Shown one piece after another: positions 26,202-38,640 of a stretch of 64,000 nucleotides of DNA. Below the pieces are notes generated by a model. The model saw only the letters and a list, made by a program, of their open reading frames with translations. It was not told the origin of the DNA and did no database searches. This DNA is from Vanessa cardui (taxonomy: Eukaryota > Arthropoda > Insecta > Lepidoptera > Nymphalidae): the NCBI RefSeq assembly GCF_905220365.1, contig NC_061124.1, forward strand, positions 8,558,501 to 8,622,500, read 5' to 3'. The position numbers were made by a program, and so were the translations under genes. Every line of letters starts with the position of its first letter. The first letter of the stretch is position 1.

Positions 26202-26274
26202 AATAAATTGTAATAATTAATTCTATTGTAATTTTATTAGCTTGAAATTAAAAAATTCCTTAGAAACAAATAAA
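26202..26274 (+). terminator. Poly(A) signals, cassette 2
   Basis: Two AATAAA hexamers, at 26202-26207 and 26269-26274, lie 220-300 bases past the cassette 2 stop. Confidence 0.55.
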
Positions 26275-27042
26275 TATTGTTAAAATTATAACGTATTGTT
26301 GTTTGATTTCAATTTAATGTCCTCAAATTCATCACAAAATAAAATCTATTAGTTACAATGAATTCATTATAATAATAAAAATCTAATACCACATTCACCT
26401 AAGTCTGTGTGCTGCATAATACTGAGAGCAAATACATTTTAGTCTGCACTCATATTCAAATTAATTCAATTATAAAAACTCTATAAAATAATAACAAACA
26501 TATCGTTCTCAATTAATTAGCCTTGTATTCCTTTAATTAACATAAACATATCTGAGAATACAACGTCATGACTAGAAATGAATCGACACACAAACATTTC
26601 ATGAGAAGGCAACTACAATCAACCATAGCGGGACACCTCACCGCATAAGTTGACATGTCATTGTTTTTAACGCCCGTAAAAATCATTACACGAATAAAAT
26701 TTACCACCTACGCAATTTCTAGTTAATTAGCTGTATCGGTTTCAAAAGCCAATTAACCGCTTTGATCTTCGCTATTGACATCCAATCAATGTTAATTTGT
26801 AAATGAAATTTACATTTTTCACAAAACGTGAAATCGTATTAAAGTTTATTTAACAGAGCGATACGAACAAGGCGTTTCGAAAGCCAGGAAATGTCTTTAA
26901 ACATTTCCTTTAATAATATTATACGGGGATGCACCGCGTTACGTGTAGCTCGTTAGCGAAATTCGAAATTTATGCAAATAGTTTTAGTTTGTAATGAGAT
27001 TTTTAAACGAGACGTTATTTTAATGTGTATCAATTATGTTAG

Positions 27043-27229
27043 AATGTCGCGGAACTCCACGAAGGGCGCGCGAGGCCGAAACGGAAGATGCCGTCGCTCT
27101 CCATCAACAACCCCATGGAAGTGCTCCGCCAACGGCTCCTACTCGAAGTGGCCCGCAAACAAATGCGCGAAGCAAACCAACGGCAGGCGGTCGCCAACAG
27201 AGTCTTCTTGCAAAACGTTGGCAAACGAG
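27043..27229 (+). CDS. Dh44: Cassette 3 hormone exon: DH45-like amidated peptide
   Basis: 187 bases, phase 0 in, phase 1 out (donor GTACGA). The acceptor is ATTATGTTAG; in this frame the codon just before the exon is TAG, so coding begins at the splice site. Linker NVAELHEGRARPKR, then the mature peptide beginning KMPSLSINNPMEVLRQRL and ending ANRVFLQNV, followed by GKR: 45 residues, amidated. It matches the Bombyx DH45 size class. The exon is much more GC- and CpG-rich than cassettes 1 and 2, so the other frames and the opposite strand are also open over it; the hormone frame is the one with the family motifs. Confidence 0.93.
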
Positions 27230-27716
27230 GTACGAGTTAATTACTTAGCAAAAATACGACGCCATATTCTTTTTATTTACAGTACAACAAAAAAATAAAT
27301 GTATTCAATAAAGCGTTATTATCATAAATACAAATTTGGTTCCTCTAATCAGATCATAATACAATACAGTTGAAAATAATTAAATCAGCAATTAAAGCCT
27401 AATTTGAATTGACGCTTTGAATGTTATTACAGAGATTACATAACTTTTTTTATCGTAAATAAAAATATTTGTTTGTTTCTGATTGCGTAAATTCGTACAG
27501 AAAATTATTATCATATTTTATGATTCATTCGAAGCTGTTAATTGATACTTTGAACTTTCTCAATTTTGAACTTCAAATTTTTGAAGGACAGCGCTCTATT
27601 AATTTACAACCTGACAAAAAAGCTGTTATTTCAATCATTTTTAATTTTTTTTTTAATGAAATGATTCAAACATTTATGTAGGTGATGTAATGTGTTATAA
27701 ATTGTTTTTCTAACAG

Positions 27717-27757
27717 GTTTTTGGGCTAATTCAGTATCATCTCGCTACGACAATTAG
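27717..27757 (+). CDS. Dh44: Cassette 3 tail exon with stop
   Basis: 41 bases after acceptor TTTTCTAACAG. It completes Gly and reads GFWANSVSSRYDN then TAG. It parallels tail 2. The next good poly(A) signal is at 28454. Confidence 0.9.
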
Positions 27758-28453
27758 AGAGTAATAGGAGCAAGTTTTAGTTCTGCGGATGCTCTCGCCA
27801 CCTGCGTACAAGACTCTGCGATAACATCTATATTTTCGAAAACAAACCTAACAATATGTATAATTTGAATAGTAGTTTACAAATGCAGTATTATTTGCTC
27901 CGGTAATTAAAATCATGAATACAAAAGTAGCAAGTTTAGACGCGAAGCTTAATTTTAACAATATTCTTCTTAGTATTTAGAATGCAAGACACTCGAAGGA
28001 ATTACGTTTCTTTTTAAATTCATCAAGGAAATTAAGTCTTCGAGATACTATAATTAACAGAATTACCGTCCTTATTTTAACTGCTTATTAAAATATTTTC
28101 GTTTCTTTTAAAATTCGGTGTGAATGTTAACTGGCTCAGCATTTACACCAAACAATCTTATTTAAAAAATAATTACATATGTTTTATTTTTCTAGTCGTA
28201 GGTATTTTATATGAGTTGTGCCAAATAAATTTGGATATCGGTATAAACTGATTCTATCACTACATATAACTATCTATCTTAGTAAATTGTAATTGTATAA
28301 AAAAAACGAACTATCCACCTATTTTTATGTTACTTTTAGATATGTACAGGTTAGCTGTTACATGTAAATCTTATGTTATAATCATTGATCTCTATTAGCT
28401 TATAAATGTAGGCGAATGTAATAGTCTATAACATTTAAATATTAATTACGTTC

Positions 28454-28459
28454 AATAAA
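28454..28459 (+). terminator. Poly(A) signal, cassette 3 / end of hormone gene
   Basis: AATAAA about 700 bases past the last stop and the best signal before a LINE fragment at 28672. The 3' end could be nearer if a variant hexamer is used. Confidence 0.4.
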
Positions 28460-28671
28460 AACGTTAAATTATTGTTATTCGTTTTATTTCACAATACATT
28501 CAACTTGTGTGTAGTTTATTATATTATAATATTAGTTTTTTTTTCATATGAGATAAGTGATATATTTATTAACATAAGAATTAACAACATTAATATTAGT
28601 ATACTTAAATTGTTGTTATTATTTCCGCTTTCTATCTGCACTTACCTGTTCTCGTCTTAAGCTTCTATCAC

Positions 28672-28810
28672 CAAAGGTTGTCTGTGAGAGATCGCTATAA
28701 GCGATAAGACCGCCTTTGCGCACCATTTGTTGTTGTTTTTTTTTGTTTCTTTATTACCATTAACAGTCGTGTAATGTGTTGTGCAATAAAGTATTTTAAA
28801 TTAAAAAAAA
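28672..28810 (+). mobile_element. LINE 3' end fragment (same family)
   Basis: GGTTGTCTGTGAGA, hairpin GATCGCT/AGCGAT, AAGACCGCC, T-rich part, GTGCAATAAAGTATTTTAAA and an A-rich tail. Lies about 200 bases past the end of the hormone gene. Confidence 0.75.
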
Positions 28811-28879
28811 ATAGCAATAATTGTCGATGCGATCTTGATAATAAATTTAAAAAATCAAATGATTTGAAAATAATTTCAG

Positions 28880-29076
28880 TGCATTCTTAACGAAAGTTAT
28901 TGTTTCATGTTTATGTAATGTATTCCCGTTTTAATATTAAAGTAGCGCAGCTTAATTTGTTAATAGTGATATTTAAACAATGTCTTGTTAAATATGGTAA
29001 CGTGACCTCGGAGAAATATGCGACGCACGGCTTTGATATCGCATCGTGCTCGTTGGTTATCGCGAATAATGTGGAG
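28880..29076 (+). other. Orphan exon-like block
   Basis: Acceptor AAAATAATTTCAG ends at 28879 and donor GTAAGT starts at 29077; a frame open throughout ends SEKYATHGFDIASCSLVIAN then NVE in phase 0. No partner exon was recognised. Confidence 0.2.
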
Positions 29077-29207
29077 GTAAGTTTAGTCTATTCCCATTTG
29101 ATACAAGACTCCAGTGTGACGCCCTTTTACTGTGGTTTGTATAATTAATAAGTACAAAAATGTATAGGATAAAAGTTTTGTTTCTTCTATTCACAACAAC
29201 TATAACA

Positions 29208-29432
29208 TCAGCCTGTAAATTTCCCATTGCTGGGCTAAGATCTCCTCTCCCTTTGAGGCTGTTCTAATGTGGGAATACACATGTGGCAGAATTTCTATGA
29301 AATTAGACACATGCAGGTTTCCTCACGATGTTTTCCTTCAACCGCCGAGCTTGAGTGGTGCTTGTCTGGATTTAAATCCACAATCATCGGTTACGATGCA
29401 CGCGTTCTAACCACTGAGCCATCTCTGCTCTT
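29208..29432 (-). mobile_element. Metulj-like SINE with internal deletion
   Basis: CAGCCTGTAAATTTCCCATT to GAGCCATCTCTGCTC. About 70 bases shorter than full copies, losing part of the middle and of the head-side linker. Confidence 0.75.
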
Positions 29433-29464
29433 AAATTTGATTAAACATAATACTTATTAACATT

Positions 29465-29600
29465 AAAACCTTAAATATATACAAATATGAATTAAAAATT
29501 GTTACTCTATAAATCTTGACCACGTGGAAAGTTGGTGAGATTACTGTCAGTATTTCCCCCGTTGAATCACTATTCCGATTGTCTGGGATAATACAATAAA
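29465..29600 (-). mobile_element. Degraded retrotransposon tail (relative of 20880-21065)
   Basis: On the minus strand: CAATCGGAATAGTGATTCAA, CACGTGGTCAAGATTTATAG. Stops interrupt the frame. Confidence 0.45.
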
Positions 29601-30785
29601 TTATCTTTAAAAAATAATATAAATATTTATCAAAGATAATTGAATTAGTCAGCGATTTAAGCGCTATCTAATCTATAATAATGTATGTATATATTCTTAT
29701 TAATGTATCTAATTAATAAGAAAAAATCACCACTTGGAGAGTTGGAAAAATCGCATTTGAATCAATAGAGTATCTCATTCTTAATTTATACTGATAATTG
29801 GACCGAAGATTTTAACATCACTTAACAATGTCTTACTGCATCATTTATCGTTACTTTTTTATCTTTTTTTAAGGATTAGTGGAGTGTGTTTATATTGTCT
29901 TATCAGTATATTTACTTACTATATTTTATTATTTTTTTACTATTGATAGATTTTTTTCGTTAAGATTCACATTTGTGCATTTTAAATACAACAATTTTTT
30001 TTATTAAAAATTTATGGTAGGTATTTAATTACTGATTGTCTGCTGATCCTAGGAAACATTCATGCTGGTTTTTCCTCTTCATTATTAAAGATTAAAATAT
30101 CGATAAGCCAAAAATCAGAGTCAAGAATAAGTCTATTCTTCGAAGCCGGAATATATCGGCAAATTTTACTGTATAATGATGTTTATTCATTATTATATAT
30201 TTAAGTTTTGTAAACCAAAAATGTCACATTATATCGACAAAATGCTCTGGTTCAATTTTCCGTCATCATCAAATTGGAATGCTGTAATAAAGGGCTCAAT
30301 CAACTTTCAAGCTAAGGCCTCTCTTTGACGACATTAATTAGCTTTTTCAGAACCACCGCACACCGATTCACATATTCACATCTAAGTTATATTATATTCG
30401 AAACTGTTAATGAAGCTTAAGAAATGTAAAGCACTAATTGGTTATTACAGATCATTCAACTATAAAATCTAAATTTATTAATGAGTATAATGATAAATAT
30501 TTTTAGACGAGAATATCACTTCTACATACTAATGAACAAAATTGATGATTCTTAGTAATTTTATCGCGTACAATTAAAATATTTAATTGATGTGGCTGAC
30601 GTTTGATGACGAGGAAAACTTCGGTTGAATAACTATAGACGCAGAAGTTAAACATCGACTTGCTCTATCCTTTCGTCGTCGACGATAGCGCGTAATCAGA
30701 GCCGCACATCCTATTAGCTACTCATGTCTAATTTCATGTGACTTTATTAATGTGTGTGTACATCATACTGTAAGTATTATAGTAA

Positions 30786-30789
<4 letters not shown>

Positions 30790-30828
<39 letters not shown>
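30790..30828 (+). repeat. (GT)n microsatellite
   Basis: About 19 perfect GT units, the longest clean dinucleotide run of this type here. Confidence 0.95.
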
Positions 30829-30830
<2 letters not shown>

Positions 30831-32734
30831 AACAGAATTTAAGTATGACGGTATGTGTATTTTTAATATAAATTTATTTATAATAGGATAATAGGATGTT
30901 GGTATGTCTGTGATTGATCGTCTGAGACTTCGATCTTATTTGACCACGTACCACAAGAATGTTGAAAACCGTTTTGTTTATTGTTTTCACATTAAATTAT
31001 ATTATTTGTTATGTATGTGAGTAGTTGATAATGGAGAATATTTACATTTATTCATTTGTTTTTATTTAGCTTATTTTGTTTACGCACTACTTAGTTATCG
31101 ATATACGCGTCATGACATGTCATAAAATTAATATAATTATTAATTTTTAAATATACAATATTAAATATACACATAAAGGACAACATTGTAACATTTGTCC
31201 GTTATCATTTGAAATATATAAAATACACAGTCCTGTAAGACAAAATGTCTATGCAATTGTACTACATGTAATATTACATCCAAGAAAGATTTTAATTTGG
31301 TATGCTTCGTTCCATAATATAAAAGTTCAACGAAGATTTATTAGAAATTTGATTTTAAGAGGGTGATGCACCCTTTTAATCTTCCTGGCTTAACCGAGAG
31401 TTTTTGCTGAAAATGCACTGATATATTTTCTAAATTTTCGTTATGTTCGTTTGACCTGGACACTGACTTTCTCACATCACATCCATATATACAGGTATAG
31501 CAGTGTGTTTGTTTTATCTAACAAATATAAAATTCATAATATAGAAAACGTATAATTTTTTACCACTACGCTATTAACGCCGGAACTGGTGACAATATTT
31601 TAAAGATCTTTCATCTTGTGTATTAAAAAAAATAAAATGTCGACGACAGGAAGTGCACAAAAAAGTAATTAAATTTGTGTGCATATTATAGATTTTCCAT
31701 TTATCGACATCAGAAAAACTCAAATCGATTTTGATTTAATAAAATTAAGGGTAAAAATACGATTCCTCAACACTAAATCTTACTAACGCGTATTTTAAAA
31801 TAAACTTCAGAAGAAGGATGATAAAATCTTAAGTATCGACAGTAAATTTCAGTACTTTATTTCATGTTTGAATTTTGTGTTTCTTCAAAGAGTTATAAGA
31901 CTCTGTTTTCAGTATTACTTATACTTTGTACCATTAAACATCTAATTATTATAGAAATGCTGAAACAAATCGTTCGCTGTTTAAATTATGTTACTACTTA
32001 ACTATTATTTTCAAACAGATTTAATTCAAATTATTAATAAAACTTAGTCTCGTTAGGCACAGACTATAAATAATTTAATTTAATTTTATAAAATAGGTTT
32101 CATTAAAGTGTTTCTGTCTTATACCAAATAATATAGAACTTGATCTTCTGCTAGATTTGTATGTATGAATGTTTGACAAAAACAATCGAAGTGCCGACTC
32201 ATCTGATATCATGTATATAAAAACCTACTCATTACTCTAACGAGTCATTGCGAAGATATAAAATTCTATGATTACGAATCGGAGTGCGTGTTCTAGCCAT
32301 TAATGCACATTAGTATAACAGTTGCGTTAATGCTACGCCTGAAGGCTCGCCGGCGGGACGACGCTACGAGTCTACGAACGTCAAGTGATAATTAAAGGTG
32401 ATTTAATTTAAAGCGGCGCGCCGAGAGCCACATGATTTTATTACCCACTTCTCGACGCGTTTTCGTCAAGTAAAGAGCCCTTTGCAACGCCACTTATTAT
32501 AATTGCATATTTTTGTAATCAAAAATTGTGAAAAAGGTACATTTTTTTACAATATAATTTAAATATAAAATTATGTACGTACACACATCTAATACGTTGT
32601 AACCAATCGCAATGCTAACGTCAAACTATTGTCAGGTTATTGTATGGCTGGGTCTGTTTTTTTATACAAAAGGATACAAAATTATACCTTAAAAAGAAAA
32701 CATCATAGATGTACCTATATATTAGATAAAAAGC

Positions 32735-32935
32735 AAAATCGTCGTCGCCGTTGCATCTATTGCAAACGCCACCAACCTTGGGAACTAAGACGTAATGTCC
32801 CTTGTACATATAGTTACACTGGCTCGCTCACCCTTCCAACTCAAACGCAGCAATACTAGGTACTGTTGTTTGATAGAATATCTGATGAGCGGGTGGCATC
32901 TACCCAGACGGACTTGCACAAGGCTCTACCACCAA
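32735..32935 (+). repeat. Dispersed repeat A, right part
   Basis: CAAACGCCACCAACCTTGGG, AATGTCCCTTGTACATATAG, GATGAGCGGGTGGCATCTAC, CTTGCACAAGGCTCTACCAC. Confidence 0.65.
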
Positions 32936-34009
32936 GAACGTTTAAACATTGTCTAATGTCTTACGTACCTGAAATAGCGTCGCGTGTTTCGAATATTCGT
33001 GGACTGAATTAGACTCATTATAATTCGTACTTGGAACAAAAGTTCCATTAAGGTCAAATTTAAATTAATTCCATTGCTAAACATTTCAAGTATTAGATAA
33101 CTATGCAAGTAATTTACAGGCTACTTTTATCAAAAGGGTATATAGTTTCACAAGGTCAATAGTTTTAAATAGTTTTTTGTTGTTATATCAACCATATAAA
33201 TACACTCAGTACACCGATTTAGAAATATATTCTTTTATTATTAAGCGCCCAAGATAATTTATTGATTATATTTTATGTGGTTATCGGGTTATTATATTAA
33301 GGAAATCGCTTAAATGTTATAGGACAGTTTAATGGAATTATAAAAAAATATAATAATAATATACTCTTTCTCTATCTCTCTCTCTCTCTTTATGCAAGAT
33401 TATTATTATTATCATAAGATATCCCATGTATAGTCTTATACGGCTTGATATACCGTAACATACGAATTAAATATATATATAATTTATTTTTCCCTGAGAT
33501 AAAACAATCCAAAACTCCGATATCTCAAAATTAAAAAAAAAACTAGATGACACGTAGTCTTTATAAAAGAAGTATTTTAATTGCCTTGCCTTGAGATAAA
33601 ATAGAGAAATTATATTATGTGTACGATTACGATGAAATATATATTAAACAATCTAAGCAGAGATTTTTTGTTTTAAAATATTTCCAGAGGATTCCAGTAC
33701 GCTTTGTAAAACTTTTCTCATTGATGTGAAAACGCGATTTTTTACAGCTGAATTTCTCCTTGAGAAAGTTTTAATAATATTTCTGCTTAAATTACAGCAA
33801 ATTATCAATTTAATCTTGCATTATTTTGGATAATAAACTAAAATAAATTCATTATCATTAGCATCATTATCATCATTACATAGTATAAAACGAAGTCGTT
33901 TAACGCTGTCTGTAACTATGTATATATTTTTAAAATTACGCAACAGATTTTTATGCAGTTTTTTATTAGATAGAGTGATTGAGCGAAAGGAAGGTTTTTG
34001 TATATAATA

Positions 34010-34188
34010 CAACAACAACAACAACAACAACCGATGATGATGATGACGAGATGTTTTCCTTCACCGCTGAGCACGAGATGAATTATAAAGGCAAATTAAG
34101 CACATGAATCAGCGGTGCTTGCCTGGGTTTTTAACCCGTAATCATCGGTTAAGATGCACGTTTTCCAACCACTGGGCCATCTCGACTC
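34010..34188 (-). mobile_element. Metulj-like SINE, internally deleted
   Basis: (AAC)n tail repeat at 34010-34031 is joined to GATGTTTTCCTTCACCGCTG and the full head to CATCTCGACTC; about 120 bases of the body are replaced by a (GAT)n run. Confidence 0.72.
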
Positions 34189-34244
34189 CTCAATATATAT
34201 ATATATGTATATAATACATGGGCAATATAATAAAGAAAAAAAAC

Positions 34245-34296
34245 TGTAGCATATTTAGTATTGCACACGCGCGTAGCCGGGGCGGGTCGCTAGTAT
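34245..34296 (+). repeat. Helitron-like terminal segment
   Basis: TTTAGTATTGCACACGCGCG then TAGCCGGGGCGGGTCGCTAGT, matching the reverse of 13476-13545. Confidence 0.4.
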
Positions 34297-37033
34297 TTTT
34301 ATAAACATCATTAGCGCTTAACAGTCATTGAAGGCACATAGTTTTAATATAAGATTTAAGACTTATTTAAGAATTATTATTTTTGCCTAACATTGGGTAC
34401 CTACGTATGTACGTAGTAGGTATGATGAAAATATGTGTAAATGTTTCCGATATTTAAGACTCCGCATGAGCCTGACAACGTAGCTTAATGCAATTAAACA
34501 TTTTAAATAAATTTGAATTTTTTTAACTGAACACAGTAAAATGCGATAGTTGCTCACTCATTTTAAAGTTATACATTATTTTTAAATGAGTAGTGAAATT
34601 TTAAAGCTCTCTGCTTGAATTTCTAATTCTATAGTTTTTATGTTAGAGAAAGTTTTTAAAAGCGCGTCACAAAATATATGTGGACAACGTAGCAGTGTTG
34701 GTCTGAATTCATAGAAACTTTTCGATTTTTATATATTGAGAGCATAATTCTAAATGACAGTCCAAGAAGTGATGATGTTTTTTTTTAAAATTACAAATGT
34801 CAAAGTTACGCTTTTGCATTTAAAACTATAAAAATATTTTTATTACACAACAATGTCAATAAAACTATCGCTTGCACGTTAATACAAGTTATAGAATGAT
34901 TTTCATCATCCATATATGTATGTAAAATAGCAACAGTCCTTAATTGTCCCGCTGTTCTCTTTAGAACTAGTAGTTTCAGCTGAGAATTAATTTCACCACT
35001 CCGTTGTAGGTTGTGGTCAAACTTCGCAAATGATCATTGACACACGTGTCATTTTTGTTAGAAACACGTAATAAATGACAAATAAATTACGTAGTTAGAG
35101 GTCGTAGCGTAACACCCGCGGATCTAGTATGGAGAAGTTTAAATCGGAAGTCAGCACGGGTTATCGTTAATAAAACGGGCTTATATTTGTTATAGACCGC
35201 ATTATGTTATTAGGAAAGTTTTAGAAAAGTATGCGTAAAATATATGGCAGTTGAATTTTAAGGGTCCACCTACTCTGTGTCTGTCTAAGCACATTTCAAA
35301 ACGCGATTATTAAAATGGCGGCTAATGGCGAGTGAAGACGAGGCCGAGAGTGCTCCGGGGTGTCGCATTGGAGCAGCGTGGTGGAAACAGATCTAAACAT
35401 CCTCCTCTTTGTACGTTCCTAACGTTTACACACTTTAACATGTTAATTTTACTTGTAGCTACTTATTTACAAAATGAAAGGGAATTGAATAAATGTTTCT
35501 GAAGCTATTAAAACCACCAGACAGTTATATTACTCCTCCATCCGTTTCAGGTGTTTAATTCATTTATACAAACGCTAAAACGCTGAGTAAAACTTTATAC
35601 CAGAACTATGTAAGCTAACCGTTATTATTAAAGTTATAAATTCTTTTGTTTTCAGTAAATTCCGACGGTATTTTCCTTAATGTTGTATTTTAATAATTTT
35701 AGGCATGTAAAAGCGGTAGTCGCAAAGGGTAAATTTGAAATGGAATGCGATTAATAGTTTGAAATATAAACGAGATTTGTACACCATACCTTTTGCTCAT
35801 GGATTTTATTAAATTGCATTTTGCAATTGCAAAAAAATCATACTAAACATGTTTAAATGGATATAGAAATAAATATATACATTTGGACGCTTATAGAATA
35901 GTCCTAAAATTATTCCTTTATACCTTTCATAAAAAAAATCAATAACATATTACCATCTGGCATTGAAACTATGACCTCAGAATCAACAGAATCACAAGCT
36001 AGCCACTAGACCTAAGTAGGCTGTATCACAAAAATGAAATTATAATAAACTCTAATACATCAGGTAGTGAGATGGGCGCTATGCCCCTTCATCATCCGAG
36101 CGCTTCACTCACACAATGATTGATCAAATATAAGTCGTTGCTAAGTGATTGTTCTATTTATAGAAGAATAGTGCGCCACGTAAAACATCTATCTTCATTT
36201 TAAAACACTAAAACAAGCCAGATTCTCGAAAAAGCATCGCATCCTTGACAAATATGGACGGAAATGGAAGGTTAGTTCCTTTGTTTCGAAATTTTTAATG
36301 TCAAACACTTACATTTTAGAATTAAAAAACTGATAGCCTGATAAATCTACACAGTAACTTGATCGATAGAGTCTTAATCTGTTTACCGCTTTTGGTTTTT
36401 AAACAAAACAAGCAGGTGAGAAGTGAAGCGTTGTGTAAACCTCATTGTTGTTTTGTATAAACTGAGACCACAGTTGGATTAATACAGTAGGGCGATTAAT
36501 GCAGTAAGCTGGGGAAGGTCTCTAGTCTATATAGATATAATAAAACTAATTGATCGATGTCTGTACATGAAAGATATTCTAATAAGTGTATTGGTCAGGG
36601 TAGTATAGGGTATGCTATAGATCTCATAACAATAATTTTTAGACTTTTACTTGTTTGTCTGCGTTTGTTACCTCAGTAACGATTTTAAGTAAGCTTGTAA
36701 TATTATTTAGTGTTAGTTTTGAGTCAATCGGTTCACAAAAACAAAATACGTGCCGTATTGAAACTTTGGTTAACGTTTATATTCTGTGAAACAATGACGA
36801 ATAAAAGTTTATATGAATAGGAAGCTGAAATTTTGTTAGCTTCGAAACGGCTGCGGTTTACCAGGACGTACAAACAAACTCATAACTTTTTAATTGACAC
36901 TCCTAGTATTTTTATTTACATTATTAATAATAACGTTTGTAAAATTAAGTCAATTTAAAAAATTTTAAGTACATCGTCTATACTAATATCATAAAAATTA
37001 AAATAACTCTGTGTCTGTTGTTTATTTTATTTT

Positions 37034-37269
37034 GACGACCTCCGTTGTCGAGTGTTGTGTACACCAGTTTTCATGAGCCATTCCGAGGTTCGGGTTCGAT
37101 TCCTGGCCGAGTCGATGTAGTGTATCATTAGTTTTCTATGTTGTCTTGGGTCTGGATGTTTGTGGTACCGTCCTTACTTCTGATTTTCCATAATTTTATT
37201 AAATTGTGTAAACAAGCTACATACATTCAGACTAATGTGTGTGATGTTGTCTCAACAAATATTTATGAA
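37034..37269 (+). mobile_element. Second tRNA-derived SINE family, plus copy
   Basis: Starts GACGACCTCCGTTGTCGAGTG (box A region), box B GGGTTCGATTCCTGG, then CGAGTCGATGTAGTGTATCA, TTTCTATGTTGTCTTGGGTC, GGTACCGTCCTTACTTCTGA, and a tail part with GTGTGATGTTGTCTC. The same order is found inverted at 56742-56998. Confidence 0.75.
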
Positions 37270-38494
37270 ACTTTGGTATGGAGCAAGGGCCTAAGAACGG
37301 CTATAGGTTAGTTTAATTTTAATAAATAAGTAGTATTTATTTTTCCTATCTGAATCATCTTGAGGTGTATAATAATGTCCCGAACTAATGACTACGAAAA
37401 ATAACTCAGGAGTAACGTGATATTCGGCTTGTCATCGGTGGTATGGTACGGACGATGATGGTAATCAGAGTTAGTCGTGTTTAAGGTCACGTACACCATT
37501 TTGATTTGACTTAATATTACTTTATTATGAAGGACTAATACTGCAAGTATGTGTTTGTGATATTCTTTTGTATGTTACCTTGCTTCTTGTTGCTAAAATT
37601 ATTAAATAGTTGAGAAGAATGTCGTCCGGCTAATTTATTAATGGTGATCTATGGGTTAAACCAACTACACAAGACATACTATTGTGCATGAGTGTGTGCG
37701 TACACACAGATACACTCTATTCCGACACTTTCATAATCCGATGGTACTGTTTGGATTGGAAAGAGTTCAGGCGTCGGAAACTTTAGGACTTAATAAATTT
37801 TTTTCAGTCTGACCTGGGGTTCGCTCCAAGTACTGCTGTCACTGGTCTTATATCAAGTCACTAGACTAACGAGGTACAAATATAGAGATGGGCTGTAAGT
37901 TTGCTATTTTTGTAGATGATTAGAACATATGACATTACAGAAAGTGTCCTCTATGGTTTCAGCAAGCCCGTCTTGGTACCTCTTAACCTATATTCTATCG
38001 GCAAGGAGTAATATTTTCTATTGTTGGCATTCAATTTGAAGGGACAATGTATCATTTACCCAAGGTGTTGCGTTGACGATTGTAATAATATTTCTAACAG
38101 CGCCAATATCTATAGTTGTTTAGTGGTGACCATTTACCGATCATTGGCTTACATTTAATAATTTAGGAAATGTTTGAACACGTTATCTCCTTTTTAAAGG
38201 GAGATACTTTAACTATAAAAAGTACTTCTTTACTATACATAAAAGTTATAAAAAATTACACTTAATGTTCGATGATTTGGTGTACTCAAAGTAAACTAAA
38301 GCTCATTACTAATAATTTAATTATTCTATAATTTATATTCGCATTTCAGTTGAATTAGGCACTGCCTTTCGAAACCGCGGTTTCAAATAGTAATTATTAT
38401 ACCTCAATTTAATACATTGTATTTCATTTTCTCTATTAGTTAAGTCAGTGCATATTTCGCATCTACAATTTATATATATTCTACAATATATATG

Positions 38495-38640
38495 ATATTT
38501 CATCGAAATTCTGTCACATGTGCATTCGACCAACCCGCATTGGAACAACGTGGTGGAATATGTTCCAATCTTTCTCCTTAATGGGAGAAAAAGCCTTAGC
38601 CCAGCGGTGGGGAATTTACGGGCTGTTACTTTACTTTTAC
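38495..38640 (+). mobile_element. Metulj-like SINE, 3' half, (TTAC) tail
   Basis: Begins at GAAATTCTGTCACATGTGCA, ends GGGCTGTTACTTTACTTTTAC. The head is missing. Confidence 0.72.

Larger units (their letters stand above)
4518..28459 (+). other. Dh44: CRF-like diuretic hormone gene, whole span with three alternative 3' cassettes
   Basis: Gene-level entry for the exons listed separately. Seen: a leader exon with signal peptide (19061-19186, phase 0 out), a spacer exon (23185-23280, phase 0 both sides), then three units, each made of a mature-peptide exon (phase 0 in, phase 1 out) and a short tail exon with a stop. The three peptide exons end in Gly-Lys-Arg plus the first base of the next codon. 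Known: Manduca DH (41 residues) and DPII (30 residues) and Bombyx DH34/DH41/DH45 are amidated peptides of the CRF/DH44 family; they act through class B receptors, raise cAMP and drive Malpighian tubule secretion. Inferred: one pre-mRNA gives at least three transcripts by alternative last exons. The left border depends on the tentative exon at 4518; without it the coding gene starts at 19061. Confidence 0.9.

Noticed and set aside
27036..27248. Other open frames over the DH45 exon, on both strands
   Set aside because: Shadows of a GC-rich coding exon; the hormone motifs are only in the frame used.
34395..34425. Palindrome-like TACCTACGTATGTACGTAG
   Set aside because: Imperfect and short; expected by chance in this much AT-rich sequence.
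36255..36275. Short start exon ATGGACGGAAATGGAAG before GTTAGT
   Set aside because: No partner exon in phase and no other support; the DRC9-like gene has its own ATG.
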